From: Bryobacterales bacterium
GTDB lineage: Bacteria; Acidobacteriota; Terriglobia; Bryobacterales; Bryobacteraceae
NCBI GenBank assembly: GCA_020854055.1
Contig: JADZGD010000017.1
Coordinates: forward strand, 1 to 64,000
Length of the DNA stretch: 64,000 nucleotides
Direction: 5' to 3'
The translations under genes were made by a program, and so were the position numbers. Shown piece by piece: positions 63,259-64,000 of this stretch. Position 1 is the stretch's first letter; each line of letters starts with the position of its first letter. The notes under the pieces are model-generated. The model was given only the letters and a program-made list of their open reading frames with translations, did no database searches and was not told where the DNA came from.

Positions 63259-63591
63259 ACATCTGAGGATCTCCGTCAAGCCCCTGCTGTCGCTATTTTG
63301 CTGAATCCAGTAACCTTTTTCCACTGGAGTTCCACAGTCTCCGGATCTCCCTTCTTGGGCCGCCTCCTGGACAGCCCGCCGCACCAGCTAATGAACCGCG
63401 CAATTTTGTCCAAACAATGGGGTCCATTTCAGGACCTTTTTTATCCAATTTTCGGGATCCATTAGAAACGTTCCAGCGAAGATTACGAATGTTTCATTGA
63501 GCTTCAGCGCCGCAGGCAGGACTCTGAAGACAGAGGTATCAATCGCGGCACGGGAAATTCGATCCGTGCTGGCGAGAAAGGAGAATCGAAT
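63259..63591. other. Intergenic DNA between the IS remnant and the SatP-type gene
   Basis: 333 bases with no convincing gene. A minus-strand frame of 139 codons (62965-63384) has no family resemblance and overlaps the orfA remnant. A terminator-like hairpin is at 63421-63442. The rest may be residual IS DNA. Confidence 0.4.
63421..63442 (+). terminator. Intrinsic terminator-like hairpin
   Basis: GGTCC (63421-63425), loop ATTTCA and GGACC (63432-63436) are followed by six T residues. The two flanking G/T pairs lengthen the stem by wobble. It would stop plus-strand transcripts coming from the IS remnant, 150 bp before the transporter gene. Confidence 0.5.
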
Positions 63592-64000
63592 ATGACTACC
63601 GAGGAATCAACGCGAACGGAAGCGCAGTCGAGAGTATTTCTTCAGCCAATCGCGGCACCGTCCATCCTTGGACTGTACGGACTTGCTGGAGCGACGTTCA
63701 TGGTTGCCGCTCAAATGGCACACTGGTTTGGGTCGTCTCATACGACTTTGCTTTTGGTACCGTTTGCCGCCATTTTCGGCGGCTTGACACAGTTGCTTGC
63801 CGGGATGTGGGCATATAAGGCCCGGGACGGCGTCGCCACGGCCGTTCACGGCATGTGGGGAGCCTTCTGGATGGCTTTCGGCATTCTCGCTCTGATCCTG
63901 TCCAGCGGCAGAGCGCCCCAGCCAACCGGCTCGCTTTTCCCCGAGTTGGGATATTGGTTCATCGTGCTGGCGGCGATTACCTGGGTGTGCTCAGGCGCTG
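63592..64000 (+). CDS. GPR1/FUN34/YaaH-type acetate transporter (3' end outside window)
   Basis: 136 codons are inside the window. After a soluble start (residues 1-20) come hydrophobic helices in the SatP order: PSILGLYGLAGATFMVAAQMAH, LLLVPFAAIFGGLTQLLAGMWAYKARDGVATAVHGMWGAFWMAFG and a third beginning LGYWFIVLAAITW. The signature GGLTQLLAGMW matches the family's conserved GGxxQxxAGxWE, with Ala replacing the usual Glu after Trp. It would take up acetate or succinate with protons. AAGGAG sits 8 nt before the ATG, the best ribosome site in this part of the window. Confidence 0.85.
   Translation, partial: MTTEESTRTEAQSRVFLQPIAAPSILGLYGLAGATFMVAAQMAHWFGSSHTTLLLVPFAAIFGGLTQLLAGMWAYKARDGVATAVHGMWGAFWMAFGILALILSSGRAPQPTGSLFPELGYWFIVLAAITWVCSGA

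Noticed and set aside
62965-63384. 139-codon minus-strand frame at the IS remnant
   Set aside because: It lies antisense to the recognisable orfA and shows no domain.
1-64000. CRISPR array or prophage genes
   Set aside because: No regularly spaced repeats and no phage structural or integrase genes were seen.

Overview
The window is high-GC bacterial chromosome, most likely from an Acidobacteriota of the Bryobacterales/Solibacterales type. That is inference from gene content: very large Oar-like TonB-dependent receptors with an N-terminal carboxypeptidase-regulatory domain, many Tat-exported Gfo/Idh oxidoreductases, DUF1080, DUF4091, DUF3106 and DUF3108 proteins, Reg_prop propellers, and frequent TTG or GTG starts. 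No rRNA or other phylogenetic marker is present, so the rank is tentative. I saw no CRISPR array, prophage or replication origin.

Layout. Positions 1-2106 hold the 5' part of a TonB-dependent receptor (minus strand) with a good sigma70 promoter and palindromes upstream. Positions 2520-7859 are a minus-strand run: alkyladenine glycosylase, phosphomannomutase, Kelch propeller, Reg_prop propeller. Positions 7898-11746 run plus: thpR-plsY-gpsA in 4-bp overlaps, then an ECF sigma factor, a one-TM protein and an exported DUF3106 protein. Positions 11765-14714 (minus) hold rfbA, an rfbC-like epimerase, an SDR and a DUF3108 protein. Positions 14761-17785 (plus) hold a cupin, a methyltransferase, a glycosyltransferase, Skp/OmpH and a small membrane protein.

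From 17853 to 62842 the DNA is a long glycan-foraging region: an FGE-like/sialidase fusion, an unrecognised 1097-residue exported protein, a second TonB receptor followed by an HTH-PBP regulator, a PafA-like phosphatase, a GH84-like hexosaminidase facing a four-gene operon (ceramidase-like amidase, SSS symporter, GlcNAc-type kinase, SIS protein), a DUF1080 hydrolase, GH36-, GH5-, GH20-, GH27- and GH63-like enzymes, two heparinase II/III-like proteins, a CehA/McbA metallohydrolase, a PfkB sugar kinase, a UroD-family methyltransferase-like protein and four Gfo/Idh oxidoreductases. One tRNA-Thr(TGT) interrupts it. The right edge has an IS3-type orfA remnant, a terminator-like hairpin and the start of a YaaH/SatP-type acetate transporter.

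Reading together: the enzymes suggest cleavage of N-acetylhexosamine-rich, uronate-containing glycans outside the cytoplasm, import by TonB/SSS transporters, and phosphorylation by BadF- and PfkB-type kinases. The most unusual items are the GH27-like protein with Glu at the expected catalytic Asp positions, the cysteine-less FGE domain fused to a sialidase, the ceramidase-like gene inside an amino-sugar operon, and a set of genes with a -10 box 6-8 nt before the ATG and no Shine-Dalgarno, suggesting leaderless mRNAs.
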